From assembly GCA_036825755.1 (NCBI GenBank), contig DAISXR010000004.1, positions 1-64,000 on the forward strand: DNA of 64,000 bases, given 5' to 3'. Made by a program: the position numbers and the translations under genes. Of this stretch, positions 31,780-40,024 are shown in pieces (positions within the stretch are counted from its first letter, which is position 1; each line of letters opens with the position of its first letter). Below the pieces are notes generated by a model, which was not told the origin of the DNA, searched no databases, and saw only the letters and a list, made by a program, of their open reading frames with translations. This stretch comes from JAJFTV01 sp036825755. Its GTDB lineage: Bacteria > Chloroflexota > Anaerolineae > Anaerolineales > Anaerolineaceae.

Positions 31780-33822
31780 TTATTCGGCAGCAGCCAACGC
31801 TGCATCGCGATCGATCTTCCACTGCTCAAATTGAGCCTGGAATTCCTCAAGACTCATGGCTTCCTGCAAAAGGTGCTTTCCTTTATAACGCCAGGTGCTT
31901 ACACCAAATGAGGAGTATTCGCCATCGAAGACGGTAATCTTGCTGGCGACATAGCCACTCGAGAACACACGGAAGGGGATCACGATGCCTTCATTGATGA
32001 GCCATGCCTCAGCTTTGGCGTAGAGCTCGTATCGTTTGGCAAGGTCGATCGTTTCTGCCTGGGCTTCCTGGATCATCTTGTCGTAAATTTGCTGGGCCGT
32101 TCCAACATAGGCAGGGTCATCGATGACACCATTGTCATAATCTTCCTGCGTATAGGTATAGCCAGTCAGATATTCTTCCTGGGTATTCATAGAGCGGTTG
32201 TTGTAACTCCAGCTCAGGCCCCAGGGAGCTGCATAGGTGGAAGGATCGGCAAAATCAGGACCCCAACCTTCTTCCATCAAGCCATACTTGCCAGCTTTAC
32301 GAACTTCGGAAAGGTAGTTTTCAGCCGGTCCGGCCATCGGTACGATATCAATGTAGTCAGTTCCAAGGAGGCCTTCGAGCTGCTGTTCAACAATCTGGGA
32401 AACGAGATCCTGATTGGCCTGATCAACGCGATAATAGTAGGGGAAGACAACTGGGAATGTGGCGCCTGCTTCAGTCAGTTCGGCAATTGCCTGCTCTTTA
32501 TACTCAAGCGCTTTATCGCTCTGGAACCAATCCTGATTGGTGACTGCTGCAAGGTCACCGGTTACGGTGAAATCTTTACCATCGATGGCTACGAAGTTCG
32601 GGGGAGTGATGGTATTCATCAAATACTGATCGGGATCATACGGATCGTAAACGGTCATTGCTTTGACACGATCGAGGCCATAGACAATTGAGAGTCTCCA
32701 GGCAGTGTTGTTGACGGCCAGTTTAAAATTCTCGTTGTCGAATTGTTCGTCAAAATGAGGATCGAAGTCAAAGAACCACCACATGGCATCATAGGTAGCT
32801 CGGTTGGGGCGAACGATGTCTTTGGTTTCTTCGTCGGCCATCCAGCTATCCAGAATTTCTACCGGGATCTGGGCTTCATCGATTTCACCGCGTAAATACA
32901 TTTCAGGTGCAAGAGCTTCAGCCTCGGCATTATATCTACCGGAAATTGTCTTGATGTAAACATTTTCGACATCCCAATAATTGGGATTGCGTTCCCAGAT
33001 GAATTCACTCTGTGGTTCCCAACTGGTGCAGTAATATGCGCCATTGTAAAGCAGTGTATCATTGCTGGTTCCGAACAATTCAGCATTTTCTTCAACAAAC
33101 TGCTGATTTGCGGGCATGAAAGCCACATAGCTCATCATGGAAAGGAAATACGGGCAGGGTCGGAAAAGCGTGTATTCAAGGGTGTAATCATCGATGGCTT
33201 TTACGCCGACCTGTGTGAAATCGGTGATGGATCCATCAAAATACTCACGAGCGTTCTTGATGACGGATGCTACATGATCTACATTGGAGGATTCGTTTGC
33301 AGGTGTGAGAATCCATTGAATAGCGTAGACAAAATCATTTGCAGTCACATCAGCATATTCTTCGAGCTCGCTGGTATACCATTTGACGCCTTCGCGCAGT
33401 TTGAACGTCCAAACCAGACCATCTTCCGATACGCTCCACTCAGTAGCCAGATCGGGTTTAACGACACCATAAGAGTCATACTCGATCAGGGTATCAACAA
33501 AATTCGCGCTTGATTTATAATCGGCCGTGGTTGAAGTTGCCAGATAATTCATGGTGCCAATTTCTGAAGAATACAGATAACGGAAGGTACCGTCTTCTAC
33601 ATAGTTTTCTTCTTCAGGTTCGGCAACCGCTTCTGTGGCTGTTACCTCGGCTGCAACTTCAGCGTCTGAAGCCTCAGCAACTGCTTCAGTAGAGGACTCA
33701 CTGACGGCTTCTGTTGCGCTCGCATCGATGGATGGCTGTTCTGTTTCAGTGACGCCTGAGCAGCCAACAAAATTGAGCATCATCAACACGCACATTAACA
33801 ATGCCAGAACTTGCTTCTTCAT
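31780..33822 (-). CDS. oppA: Family 5 solute-binding lipoprotein (OppA/AmiA type)
   Basis: A lipoprotein of 680 residues that captures the substrate outside the membrane. The signal peptide ends in the lipobox LNFVG-C21. A low-complexity Ala/Glu/Thr/Ser linker (about 22-75, repeats of EAV and TEAV) tethers the binding domain (SBP_bac_5, about 75-670), which has EWSVSEDGLVWTFKLREGVKW. It is large for the family, close to Firmicutes OppA/AmiA. It is the first gene of the operon, with a strong promoter and a 21-bp palindrome about 75-120 bases upstream. It is transcribed with oppBCDF, the ROK regulator and the LmbE deacetylase. Confidence 0.92.
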   Translation of the reverse strand: MKKQVLALLMCVLMMLNFVGCSGVTETEQPSIDASATEAVSESSTEAVAEASDAEVAAEVTATEAVAEPEEENYVEDGTFRYLYSSEIGTMNYLATSTTADYKSSANFVDTLIEYDSYGVVKPDLATEWSVSEDGLVWTFKLREGVKWYTSELEEYADVTANDFVYAIQWILTPANESSNVDHVASVIKNAREYFDGSITDFTQVGVKAIDDYTLEYTLFRPCPYFLSMMSYVAFMPANQQFVEENAELFGTSNDTLLYNGAYYCTSWEPQSEFIWERNPNYWDVENVYIKTISGRYNAEAEALAPEMYLRGEIDEAQIPVEILDSWMADEETKDIVRPNRATYDAMWWFFDFDPHFDEQFDNENFKLAVNNTAWRLSIVYGLDRVKAMTVYDPYDPDQYLMNTITPPNFVAIDGKDFTVTGDLAAVTNQDWFQSDKALEYKEQAIAELTEAGATFPVVFPYYYRVDQANQDLVSQIVEQQLEGLLGTDYIDIVPMAGPAENYLSEVRKAGKYGLMEEGWGPDFADPSTYAAPWGLSWSYNNRSMNTQEEYLTGYTYTQEDYDNGVIDDPAYVGTAQQIYDKMIQEAQAETIDLAKRYELYAKAEAWLINEGIVIPFRVFSSGYVASKITVFDGEYSSFGVSTWRYKGKHLLQEAMSLEEFQAQFEQWKIDRDAALAAAE

Positions 33823-33897
33823 TATTGCTTTTTCTCCATTTCAATATGATTTTTGGGTCGAACTGCGCGATTTACTGTAAAACCGTTTGATGACGAT

Positions 33898-33918
33898 TTA
33901 TTAACAGCATGTTAATAA
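33898..33918. promoter_or_regulatory. 21-bp palindrome, candidate operator of the ROK regulator
   Basis: TTATTAACA (33898-33906), GCA, TGTTAATAA (33910-33918): two perfect 9-base arms. It overlaps the -10 box and the expected transcription start of the oppA promoter, the position expected for a repressor site. Confidence 0.6.
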
Positions 33919-33943
33919 TAATATCGGTTATTCACTGAGTCAA
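33915..33943 (-). promoter_or_regulatory. Promoter of the oppA-lmbE operon
   Basis: On the minus strand, TTGACT (33943-33938), a 17-base spacer and TATTAT (33920-33915). Transcription would start near 33908, inside the palindrome, leaving a leader of about 85 bases before oppA. Confidence 0.65.
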
Positions 33944-34650
33944 TCATGACTAAAATACTATATTTAATCTGACAAGGAACTAATTGTTTCATCGATAGCA
34001 GTAAGAAATGCCGATTTTATTAATGGTTAATCGTGAAGGGAATATCGTCGTTATCCATATCATATGCCCAGGAACGAGCATCCATCCTCATAAATGTGAC
34101 CACAACACCGAACAGTACAATGATCGAAACAGCAAAGCGATCGCAACAATAAATGCATTTGCATACATTCTTTTACCCATAAAAATTGACCCTACATATG
34201 TGAAGGCCTCCTATGTATGCACGCCTATATATTATGGTGGGGAAGAAGGGTCTTGAACTCTCACGACTTTCGCCTCATGAGCTCAAGTCAGCAGTTACTC
34301 ATTTTTTGAATAATGGATGTCATTTGATCGATAGTCGCATATAGGCTTAGTCATGCTTTAAGAGTGCCCTTTGTTTCATCTTGTTGCAGGGTGAATCAAG
34401 AAGAAATCTGCCGGATAAGGGATTCTTCGCTTTTCTTTTTCAAAATTGTTTCCGCGACACCTATACTGGGTTATAATTTTTATACCTGTCGTAAACTCAT
34501 CATTCTTTTTCATCGTTATCTCCCCTTTCCTTATTTATAAGTGGTTTCCTGTCGCAAATTCTGTGTGATCGTACTCATTCACATCCAGTTAGCTGATCAC
34601 GCTTTTTTTATGCAGGCGGTTGATCAGGGAAGCATTCACTTGGAAATGAA
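33944..34650. other. Intergenic region between oppA and the MalT-like regulator
   Basis: An AT-rich stretch of about 700 bases with no credible gene; its open frames lack ribosome binding sites. It holds tRNA-like copy B (34238-34269), a perfect TATAAT at 34472-34477 that may drive the regulator at 34651, and an imperfect hairpin before a T-rich run (about 34398-34440). Confidence 0.55.
34238..34269 (-). repeat. tRNA 3'-end-like fragment, copy B
   Basis: On the minus strand it reads GAGAG-TTCAAGA-CCCTT and then CTTCCCCACCA, that is, a T-arm-like segment, acceptor 3' strand and an encoded CCA. The T-stem is mispaired and no 5' half exists nearby, so it is not a working tRNA. It is 29/32 identical to copy A at 24871-24902, in the same orientation. 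Confidence 0.5.
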
Positions 34651-37350
34651 ATGACTACTCCCATTGTGCTAACCAAATTCGAACGTCCGAAACCTCGGCT
34701 CAATTCTGTTGCCCGCCCCCGGTTAATAGAACGGCTAAACGAGGGATGGAAACAGAACAGAAAGCTAACCCTCATCACCGCGCCGGCCGGTTTTGGGAAG
34801 ACGACTCTGGTCACCGAGTGGCTGAAGCAGATTGAGTGCCCGTTTGCCTGGATCTGCGTGGATGAAGAGGATAATGATCCGGTCCGATTCCTTGAACTGA
34901 TCACGGCAGCCTTACAGACGCTCGATGATCGCATTGGCCGTTCTGTTCAAAACATCCTTCAATCCAGGCAATACACCTCAACTCAACCTGTTTTATCGTT
35001 TGATCGGGATGTCTCCGGCATCAATTCATGGATTGCCGTTCTGATCAATGATCTGACTCAAGCATCCATTCCTGTAGGTCTCGTTCTGGACGATTATCAC
35101 CTGATTAACCAGCCGGTAATTCACCAGGCAGTTCAATATCTGCTGGAACACCAGCCAACCCACTTGCACCTGGTAATCATCACGCGTGAAGACCCGCCTT
35201 TCCCTTTGCCTCGCATGCGCGTTCGAACTGAGCTGACAGAGATCCGCGAACACGACCTGCGCTTTACCGAAAACGAGGCAGCCTCATTCCTGACCGGAAC
35301 GATGGGTTTGAATCTCTCTGCTGAAGCTGTCACAACCCTGGACACCCGCACCGAAGGCTGGATTGCCGGTTTGCAGATGGTAGCTTTGTCACTTGAGGGT
35401 CAAGACTCAGCGCAGGTAGAAGATCTGATCCACACATTCAGCGGCTCACATCACTACGTAATCGATTTTTTGGCTGAAGAAGTTCTTCGTCGTCAATCAA
35501 CAGGTATTCAGCGTTTTATGTGTCAGACAGCAATCCTTGATCGGATGTGTGCATCTTTATGCGACTCGATTTTGGAAGGAGAAAATAGTCAGGGGGTTCT
35601 TCTTCAGTTGGAACACAATAACTTATTTGTGGTTGCTTTGGATAGCCGTTCAGAGTGGTACCGCTATCACCATCTTTTTCGAGATTTTTTGCGTGCACAA
35701 TTACTTCCAAACGAACAGACTTCTCTTCATCACAAAGCCTCCGTATGGTATGAAGCCCATGGACTGCATCATCAGGCAGTAGAACATGCGCTGGCGGCAG
35801 GAAACCTGGACGAAGCAGTCCGAGTCATCAGAATCGCATCCAGGCGTGCGATTATGGAAGGCCATTTAACCACCATGTTAATGTGGGTAGATTCCCTTCC
35901 TGAGACACGGCTGCATGCCTGTATTGAGCTGGTAGCTTACAAAGGCTGGGGGTTGGTACTGATGGGGAAACTGGAGGCAGCTGAAACTATTGCTGCATGG
36001 GCAATGATCGATCCGACCGGTGACACGAACCAGGTTGAGTCAGGCGTACTGCTTTCGTTACAGGCTTATCTGGCTGTGCAGCGGGGAGATTACGCAAATG
36101 CACTGTACCTGGCGCAAAAAGCGCTGGCGGCTCTGGATAAAACCGACCCTCTCTTTCGAACCTTCCAATATGCTTCTTTGCTCAGCCTCGGCCATGCCCA
36201 ACGCGAGCTTGGCAACACACAGGCTGCAATTGAGACATTTCGTCAGGCGATTCCACAGGCACATCTGTATGGAGATAATCTGGGTACCATGGGCTTGCTG
36301 GAAGAACTATGTCTGTTGCTCCACATTCATGGAAGGCAGGAAGAGGCGGCAACCCTGTGCCAGCAGGCTATCGAGCGCTGCGCTGCTGAAGGCCATGATC
36401 CATTGCCCATACTCGGGATAACTTATATAATTCTGGCAATGATGTGTTATGAGAGTGACGAATTGTCTCAGGCATACAATTATGTGCGCCAGGGTTTGGA
36501 GCTTTGTCGGCAATTAATGATGCCGATGGAAACACTGCGCGGTCAGATCCTGTTGGCGTTTCTGCTGCAGGCTGCTGGCAAAGATCAGATGGCGTTGGCA
36601 AAGATGGAAGAAGCCAGCCAGATTGCTGTCCGTTTGAACGTTCCGCGCTTTTCTTGCCTGGTGAAGGCAGCAGCGGCTGATCTTCACCTTCGACAGGGAC
36701 GTCTGGACCAGGCTGCGAACTGGGCTGAAAATACTCATTTGCTGATCAAAGAATTCCCGACAGAGATTTCTTCCCCTGAGAGGGACGCAGAGTACCGGAT
36801 TTTTGCCAGACTGCTTTTGAAACAAAAACGCTTTGATGAAATGCAGATAATCCTGTCGAGCCTTGTGCGTTCCGCCCAGGAAAAAGAACGTTTTGGGGAT
36901 CTAATCGATACACAAATCCTACAAATGCTATTATTTCTGGAATTAGGACGAACAGAAGCAGCGCTTGAGGAGCTCGATAAGGCGCTACGACTGGCATCAC
37001 CAAGGAGATATTATCGAGCTTTTATCGATGCCGGAAGTTCGATCATTGATATGCTTCCCAGCCTGCGATCTGTTGCACCGGAGATGGTTGACCGGTTGCA
37101 AAACAGTATGGTCACCGGCACAGGTCATAGAGCAGATTTGGTTTCTCCGCTGGTTGAGCCGCTCAGTGGGCGTGAACTGGAAGTTCTGCGCTTGTTGGCA
37201 GACGGTCTCTCTAATCGGCAAGCTGCTCAGGTGCTTTTCGTCACCGAAGAAACCATAAAAAAACACCTCAGCCACATTTATGGCAAGCTAGCAGTAAAAA
37301 GCCGCACGCATGCGGTAGCACGCGCCAGGGAAATGGGTCTGCTGGCTTAG
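34651..37350 (+). CDS. MalT-like STAND transcriptional regulator with LuxR HTH
   Basis: A large one-component regulator of 899 residues. It has an N-terminal NTPase with Walker A TAPAGFGKTT (about 43-52), Walker B LVLDDYH and a sensor region RTEGWIAGLQ. A TPR-like helical middle (about 400-800) follows, then a C-terminal LuxR-type HTH (about 830-895) with LSGRELEVLRLLADGLSNRQ and VTEETIKKHLSHIYGKL. In MalT, inducer and ATP drive oligomerisation and activation. The neighbouring serine hydrolases start 76 bases downstream, after a strong terminator, and are plausible targets. It is related to the regulator cut at the window end. Confidence 0.9.
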   Translation: MTTPIVLTKFERPKPRLNSVARPRLIERLNEGWKQNRKLTLITAPAGFGKTTLVTEWLKQIECPFAWICVDEEDNDPVRFLELITAALQTLDDRIGRSVQNILQSRQYTSTQPVLSFDRDVSGINSWIAVLINDLTQASIPVGLVLDDYHLINQPVIHQAVQYLLEHQPTHLHLVIITREDPPFPLPRMRVRTELTEIREHDLRFTENEAASFLTGTMGLNLSAEAVTTLDTRTEGWIAGLQMVALSLEGQDSAQVEDLIHTFSGSHHYVIDFLAEEVLRRQSTGIQRFMCQTAILDRMCASLCDSILEGENSQGVLLQLEHNNLFVVALDSRSEWYRYHHLFRDFLRAQLLPNEQTSLHHKASVWYEAHGLHHQAVEHALAAGNLDEAVRVIRIASRRAIMEGHLTTMLMWVDSLPETRLHACIELVAYKGWGLVLMGKLEAAETIAAWAMIDPTGDTNQVESGVLLSLQAYLAVQRGDYANALYLAQKALAALDKTDPLFRTFQYASLLSLGHAQRELGNTQAAIETFRQAIPQAHLYGDNLGTMGLLEELCLLLHIHGRQEEAATLCQQAIERCAAEGHDPLPILGITYIILAMMCYESDELSQAYNYVRQGLELCRQLMMPMETLRGQILLAFLLQAAGKDQMALAKMEEASQIAVRLNVPRFSCLVKAAAADLHLRQGRLDQAANWAENTHLLIKEFPTEISSPERDAEYRIFARLLLKQKRFDEMQIILSSLVRSAQEKERFGDLIDTQILQMLLFLELGRTEAALEELDKALRLASPRRYYRAFIDAGSSIIDMLPSLRSVAPEMVDRLQNSMVTGTGHRADLVSPLVEPLSGRELEVLRLLADGLSNRQAAQVLFVTEETIKKHLSHIYGKLAVKSRTHAVARAREMGLLA

Positions 37351-37379
37351 CCTAAATTTCCACCCTTGTTTCCACTTTC

Positions 37380-37406
37380 GGGGAATGTCAAACATTCCCC
37401 TTTTTT
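37380..37406 (+). terminator. Rho-independent terminator of the MalT-like regulator
   Basis: GGGGAATG (37380-37387) and CATTCCCC (37393-37400) pair perfectly around a 5-base loop, followed by TTTTTT. The next gene starts only 20 bases later. Confidence 0.9.
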
Positions 37407-37425
37407 GTAGTCTATAGGTATCACC

Positions 37426-38553
37426 ATGAAAACATACTCAGACCTTGACCGCGCTATTGAGGCGCATATGCAGGCTCATCGTATTGTCGGGCTGGCTGCC
37501 TGCCGGCTGCAGGACGGACAAATCGTTTGGGCAAACGGCTATGGCTGGGCCGACATCGCCAACCGTAAACCCATGACACCCGATGTGATCTTAAATATTG
37601 GCTCGATCTCCAAAACGTTTACATGCACCGCACTGATGCAGCTATGGGAACAGGGCAAATTTCAGCTCGACGATCCGGTCAATGGGTACCTGCCCTTCAA
37701 AGTTCGACATCCGCTGCATACAAATCCCATCACCTTCCGTCATTTGTTGACACACACCAGCGCCATTCAAGACAGTCCGGCAAACGAGACCAGTTACTCT
37801 GTCGGCGATCCGGTCATTGCGCTGGGTGACTGGTTGCAAGATTATCTGACACCCGAGGGAAAGTACTACGAGGCAGAAGAAAATTTCCTGCCCTATGCTC
37901 CCGGCGCCGACTGGAACTATTCCAATGTAGCATTTGGGCTATTGGGTTACCTGTGTGAATGCCTGAGCGGTGAACCGCTTTTTCAATACACTCGTCGCTG
38001 CTTGTTTGAGCCACTGGGTATGCTCAACACCGGATGGATGCTGAAAGACATCGAACTTACCAACCACGCTATACCCTATGGATTGCCTGAATTGGCATCC
38101 ATGTATGCCAGTCTCTGTGCGGAGCAAGCTTCCCCGGCCACATCGGCTCCCATCCCGCTGAGGTTGTATTCATTCCCAAATTATCCTGACGGGCTGGTGC
38201 GTACCAGTGCCCGTCAACTTGCCATGTTTGGAGCCGTTTTTACCGCCTCGGGCGAACAACAGGGCTACCCGTTACTGAAAGCCGCCACCGTTCAACGCTG
38301 TTTCAGCCGGGAATGGAGTGCTCAAAATCCAAATGGGATCAGCGGCATCCAGGGGTTGGCGTGGCACAGCCTGCCACAGCCGGACGGGGCGTGTGTTTGG
38401 GAGCATACCGGCGGCGACCCGGGCATTAATACCTGCCTGGCCGTACGCCCTGAAGATGGAGCCGGTATTGTCATCTTAACCAACACAAATCACACACCCG
38501 AGAGCATGAACGCTCTAGCACACATGCTGTGGAAGATTGAGGTGTATCGATGA
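37426..38553 (+). CDS. Class C beta-lactamase-like serine hydrolase 1
   Basis: A 375-residue member of the beta-lactamase/PBP4*/D-aminopeptidase/esterase family. The active-site motifs are S-I-S-K (about 62-65, GSISKTF), Y-S-N (about 165-167, WNYSNVAFG) and HTGG near the C-terminus (about 325). It has no signal peptide, so it may be cytoplasmic. It overlaps the start of the next serine hydrolase by 4 bases (ATGA), so the two are co-translated. Family members hydrolyse D-amino acid peptides, esters or beta-lactams; the sequence does not say which. Confidence 0.87.
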   Translation: MKTYSDLDRAIEAHMQAHRIVGLAACRLQDGQIVWANGYGWADIANRKPMTPDVILNIGSISKTFTCTALMQLWEQGKFQLDDPVNGYLPFKVRHPLHTNPITFRHLLTHTSAIQDSPANETSYSVGDPVIALGDWLQDYLTPEGKYYEAEENFLPYAPGADWNYSNVAFGLLGYLCECLSGEPLFQYTRRCLFEPLGMLNTGWMLKDIELTNHAIPYGLPELASMYASLCAEQASPATSAPIPLRLYSFPNYPDGLVRTSARQLAMFGAVFTASGEQQGYPLLKAATVQRCFSREWSAQNPNGISGIQGLAWHSLPQPDGACVWEHTGGDPGINTCLAVRPEDGAGIVILTNTNHTPESMNALAHMLWKIEVYR

Positions 38554-39776
38554 AAATACTGTCATCCATCGCCAGTACAGTGTCCGGATTATTGCCATTT
38601 GCCGGTGCAGCACTTTTATTACGCCAACGTTTATCCGGAAACCCGGCACAATTTACAGATTTATCAGATCTGGAAACCTACCTGGAAATGCTGGTCAAAA
38701 AAGGAACGCCGCCCGGACTTACCCTGGCGGTAATGCGGGGAAATGAGACGGTTTATACCAGAGGCTTTGGTTATGCCGACGGTCCCAACCGCGTGCCCGC
38801 TGAGGTGGGTACCGTTTACAGGTGGTGGTCTGTCACCAAAATTGTGACTGCCATCGCGATCATACAATTAAGCGAGCAGGGATTATTGGATATCGATGCG
38901 CCGGTAAGCGAAATTCTCCCGTATTTCGAGATGCGCTATCGCAATGAAGGCGATTTACCGGTCACGGTGCGGCATCTGCTCAACCATTCTTCCGGGATGC
39001 CGGACAATGTGCCGGAGGTGATGGGCTGGATGCACCTGGTTGGAGAAGAGCGGCCGGATCAGACCACTCTGCTGCAGCATGTGCTGCCTAACTATACAAA
39101 ACTCAAATTTTCTCCCGGCCATCACAGTGTATACACCAATGTGGGATACATGGTGCTGGGAGCGATTGTCGAGCGGGTATCCGGGCTGACCTATGAAGAG
39201 TATGTGAAAGAGCGTATCCTGCAGCCGCTGGATATGTCACAAACCAGTTTTCTCTTCACACCTGAGATGATCGCTCATGCAGCAGCGGGTTCTCACCCGC
39301 TGGTGAATATCCAGACTGTACTCCTGCCCGTCATCTATGGGCGCCGGCTGAGCGGATTTGTCCGTCAGACCTGGCGGGGACGCTTGTGGTTCAACCGTTT
39401 CTACCCGAACAGTGACCCGCCAACCGGGTTGATTGGTCCTGCCGGTGAGATGGCGCGGTTGGGGGCAATTTTTCTGAACGGCGGTGAATGGCAGGGCAAC
39501 AGAATTCTCTCGCATGAAAGTGTGCGGGTGATGATGGAAGATAGTTGGGTCCCAGTGAAAGGATTCGGTCAGACAGATGCTCCTCTGCAGGGGCTGGGAT
39601 GGGAAGTTCGCTCACATGATCATGACTATATATTGATGCATGGTGGAGGTGGGCCTGGCTTTGGCTGCGCCATCCATCTGTATCCTGATCGCAAATTGGT
39701 GCTGGTGGTAATGGCCAACGACACCACCTATGACTCCCCCGGCATTCTCGATTTGGCAGCCAAATTGGACTGGTGA
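38550..39776 (+). CDS. Class C beta-lactamase-like serine hydrolase 2 (membrane-targeted)
   Basis: A 408-residue paralogue of its neighbours. The N-terminus (SSIASTVSGLLPFAGAALLL) is a membrane anchor or signal. The catalytic motifs are S-V-T-K (in WWSVTKIVTA, about 95), Y-T-N (VYTNVGYM, about 193) and H-G-G-G near the C-terminus. The substrate pocket probably faces outside. It follows gene 1 with a 4-base overlap and precedes a small conserved gene by 8 bases. Esterase, DD-peptidase or D-aminopeptidase activity is possible. Confidence 0.87.
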   Translation: MKILSSIASTVSGLLPFAGAALLLRQRLSGNPAQFTDLSDLETYLEMLVKKGTPPGLTLAVMRGNETVYTRGFGYADGPNRVPAEVGTVYRWWSVTKIVTAIAIIQLSEQGLLDIDAPVSEILPYFEMRYRNEGDLPVTVRHLLNHSSGMPDNVPEVMGWMHLVGEERPDQTTLLQHVLPNYTKLKFSPGHHSVYTNVGYMVLGAIVERVSGLTYEEYVKERILQPLDMSQTSFLFTPEMIAHAAAGSHPLVNIQTVLLPVIYGRRLSGFVRQTWRGRLWFNRFYPNSDPPTGLIGPAGEMARLGAIFLNGGEWQGNRILSHESVRVMMEDSWVPVKGFGQTDAPLQGLGWEVRSHDHDYILMHGGGGPGFGCAIHLYPDRKLVLVVMANDTTYDSPGILDLAAKLDW

Positions 39777-39784
39777 GCTGACGT

Positions 39785-40024
39785 ATGAAAACACTTTCGA
39801 AGGACTGGCCGGGATACTACGAATTTCGTCTCAAAGGCTACTTCAACGACCAACGTTTCGCGTGCTTTGCAGAAATGGATATCTCCGAACTGACTAATGG
39901 TGAAACCCGTCTGGCCGGTTGGATTGAGGATCAGGCTGCGATGTACGGCCTGCTAAGTCGGTTTCGTGATCTAGGTGTGTTATTGCTTTCTCTCAATCGG
40001 TTACATGGAGCAGACGAATCATGA
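39785..40024 (+). CDS. Small conserved protein between serine hydrolases
   Basis: A 79-residue soluble protein: YYEFRLKGYFNDQRFACFAEMD, then a GETRLAGWIEDQAAMYGLLSRFRDLGVLLLSLNRL segment (split: GETRLAGWIEDQAA, then YGLLSRFRDLGVLLLSLNR). I recognise this layout (YE-x-R-x-KG, then a strand ending VDQAALHGLL and a helix with RDLGLPLLS) from small hypothetical proteins of Actinobacteria and Chloroflexota. These are often encoded near enzymes or regulators and have no known function. It overlaps the next gene by 4 bases, so it is part of the hydrolase operon. Confidence 0.75.
   Translation: MKTLSKDWPGYYEFRLKGYFNDQRFACFAEMDISELTNGETRLAGWIEDQAAMYGLLSRFRDLGVLLLSLNRLHGADES

Noticed and set aside
34008..34256. 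Small gene in the oppA upstream region
   Set aside because: It has no ribosome binding site or recognisable domain, and it runs into tRNA-like copy B.
34238..34330. Intact tRNA at copy B
   Set aside because: The T-stem is mispaired and no matching 5' acceptor strand occurs within 120 bases.
37401..37425. Leaderless promoter TATAGG-N7-ATG for serine hydrolase 1
   Set aside because: The spacing resembles the GTPase and ftsY cases, but the -10 match is poor, no -35 is seen and an AGGT ribosome binding site is present.
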